From: Bacillota bacterium
Lineage (GTDB): Bacteria > Bacillota > Clostridia > Oscillospirales > Ruminococcaceae
DNA length: 6,533 nt
Direction of reading: 5' to 3'
Assembly: GCA_023396215.1 (NCBI GenBank)
Contig: JAEWWW010000076.1
Coordinates: 1-6,533 of the forward strand
Made by a program: the position numbers and the translations under genes. A model generated the notes under the pieces. The model saw only the letters and a program-made list of their open reading frames with translations, searched no databases and was not told where the DNA came from. Positions 5,876-6,533 of the stretch are shown here, piece after piece (the first letter of the stretch is position 1; each line of letters opens with the position of its first letter).

Positions 5876-5900
5876 GGCCGCCGCGTGCGAAATGGCGGCC
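5876..5900 (+). other. GC-rich leader hairpin before the sulfatase gene
   Basis: GGCCGCC (5876-5882) pairs perfectly with GGCGGCC (5894-5900) around an 11-base loop. It ends about 18 bases before the AAGGAGG ribosome site. It may be a stability or attenuation element. GC-rich background makes a chance stem possible. Confidence 0.3.
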
Positions 5901-5932
5901 GCCGCCAACACCCAAGCAAGGAGGAGAACAAG

Positions 5933-6533
5933 ATGAGCCGACCCAATATTCTGCTGATTACAACCGATCAACAGCGGTTCGACACCATTGCGGCCCTGGG
6001 CAACAACGAAATTTTTACCCCCCACCTCAACTGGCTGGTGGATGAGGGCATCGCCTTCACCCGCTGCTACTCCGACTGCCCCATCTGCATGCCCGCAAGG
6101 GCCACCATGATGACCGGCCTGCCCGGCTACCGCCACGGGCTGGTGGGCAACGATACCGACTGCCTGCCCATGAAGGACCGCCCCACCCTTGCTTCGCAGC
6201 TCACCGGGGCGGGCTACCAGACCCGGGCCGAGGGCAAGCTGCATTTTCACCCCATGCGGGCCAACTACGGCATCGAGCATGCCGACCTGCCGATGGATTA
6301 CTTCAACGAGATGCGCCGGCGGGGCAAGGTTTCGAGCCGTGCCCACGGCGTGGGCGAAAACGAGATGGAGCCGGTGATTAACTCGGCCGAGGAAACCGAT
6401 TCGCTGACCCACTGGACGGTTGAGAAATCGGTGGATTTCATCGAGAACCGCGACCCCACCCGCCCCTTCTTTCTGTGGACGAGCTTCACCAAGCCCCACC
6501 CGCCCCTCGACCCCGGCCTCACCTACTGGGAGC
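5933..6533 (+). CDS. type I sulfatase (formylglycine-dependent), N-terminal fragment, Cys-type
   Basis: The first 200 residues of an alkaline-phosphatase-superfamily enzyme that hydrolyses sulfate esters; the rest lies beyond the window (the family is usually about 450-550 residues). Visible hallmarks: RPNILLITTDQQR, with D12 and Q13 as probable Ca ligands; CMPARATMMTG (52-62), the C-x-P-x-R sulfatase signature in which C52 becomes formylglycine; AEGKLHF (K103, H105); and SFTKPHPPLDPG (K188, H190), substrate-anion contacts. The Cys-type site needs a maturase, in anaerobes a radical-SAM anSME; none is in the window. There is no signal peptide, because the protein starts at the catalytic strand, so it is predicted cytoplasmic and would act on an imported substrate. 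The ATG at 5933 follows AAGGAGGAG, ideal spacing. Related phosphonate monoester hydrolases share the same signature, so a phosphate or phosphonate ester cannot be excluded. Confidence 0.9.
   Translation, partial: MSRPNILLITTDQQRFDTIAALGNNEIFTPHLNWLVDEGIAFTRCYSDCPICMPARATMMTGLPGYRHGLVGNDTDCLPMKDRPTLASQLTGAGYQTRAEGKLHFHPMRANYGIEHADLPMDYFNEMRRRGKVSSRAHGVGENEMEPVINSAEETDSLTHWTVEKSVDFIENRDPTRPFFLWTSFTKPHPPLDPGLTYWE

Noticed and set aside
5615..6499. 294-codon open frame on the minus strand across the kinase 3' end and sulfatase 5' end
   Set aside because: It crosses two well-supported genes and the operator-like palindrome between them, with no recognisable motifs.
1..6533. CRISPR array, tRNA or rRNA genes
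   Set aside because: No regularly spaced direct repeats and no cloverleaf or rRNA-like conserved sequence were seen on either strand.

Overview
The window looks like a GC-rich Firmicute, most likely a gut-type Clostridia (Oscillospiraceae-like). Evidence for this is the strong AGGAGG-type ribosome binding sites, a TTG start behind a perfect one, a lipoprotein binding protein with a Ser/Thr/Pro linker, and a Cys-type sulfatase of the kind anaerobes mature with a radical-SAM enzyme. This assignment is inference; there is no rRNA or other taxonomic marker in the window.

Layout. On the minus strand, reading from about 1980 down to 1, is an ABC importer operon of the NitT/TauT (nitrate/sulfonate/taurine) class: permease (1107-1892), ATPase (316-1131, overlapping the permease by 25 bp) and the N-terminus of the substrate-binding lipoprotein (1-239, cut by the window edge). 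Divergent from it on the plus strand is a PHP-superfamily metallohydrolase of the CehA/McbA or DUF3604 type (2447-3940). A 301-bp intergenic stretch rich in inverted repeats follows, then a seven-helix membrane histidine kinase with no response regulator in the window (4242-5747). Last is the N-terminal 200 residues of a type I sulfatase (5933 to the window end).

The 554-bp divergent intergenic region is the most unusual part. It holds two identical palindromes, GTATGAT-N5-ATCATAC, in opposite orientation about 300 bp apart. Each directly abuts the -35 position of an outward-facing promoter: one drives the importer operon, the other the PHP gene. This reads as one regulator controlling both transcription units. 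Between the palindromes lies about 270 bp dense with hairpins, two of which pair only through G-U in a plus-strand RNA. It could be a structured RNA, a looping spacer, or a small mobile element whose ends are the palindromes.

Working model (inference): the importer brings in a small organic anion, possibly a sulfate, sulfonate or phosphate/phosphonate ester. The PHP hydrolase and the sulfatase, neither with a signal peptide, would act on it in the cytoplasm. The membrane kinase may sense a related signal. A separate LacI/PurR-like palindrome upstream of the sulfatase suggests that gene has its own control.
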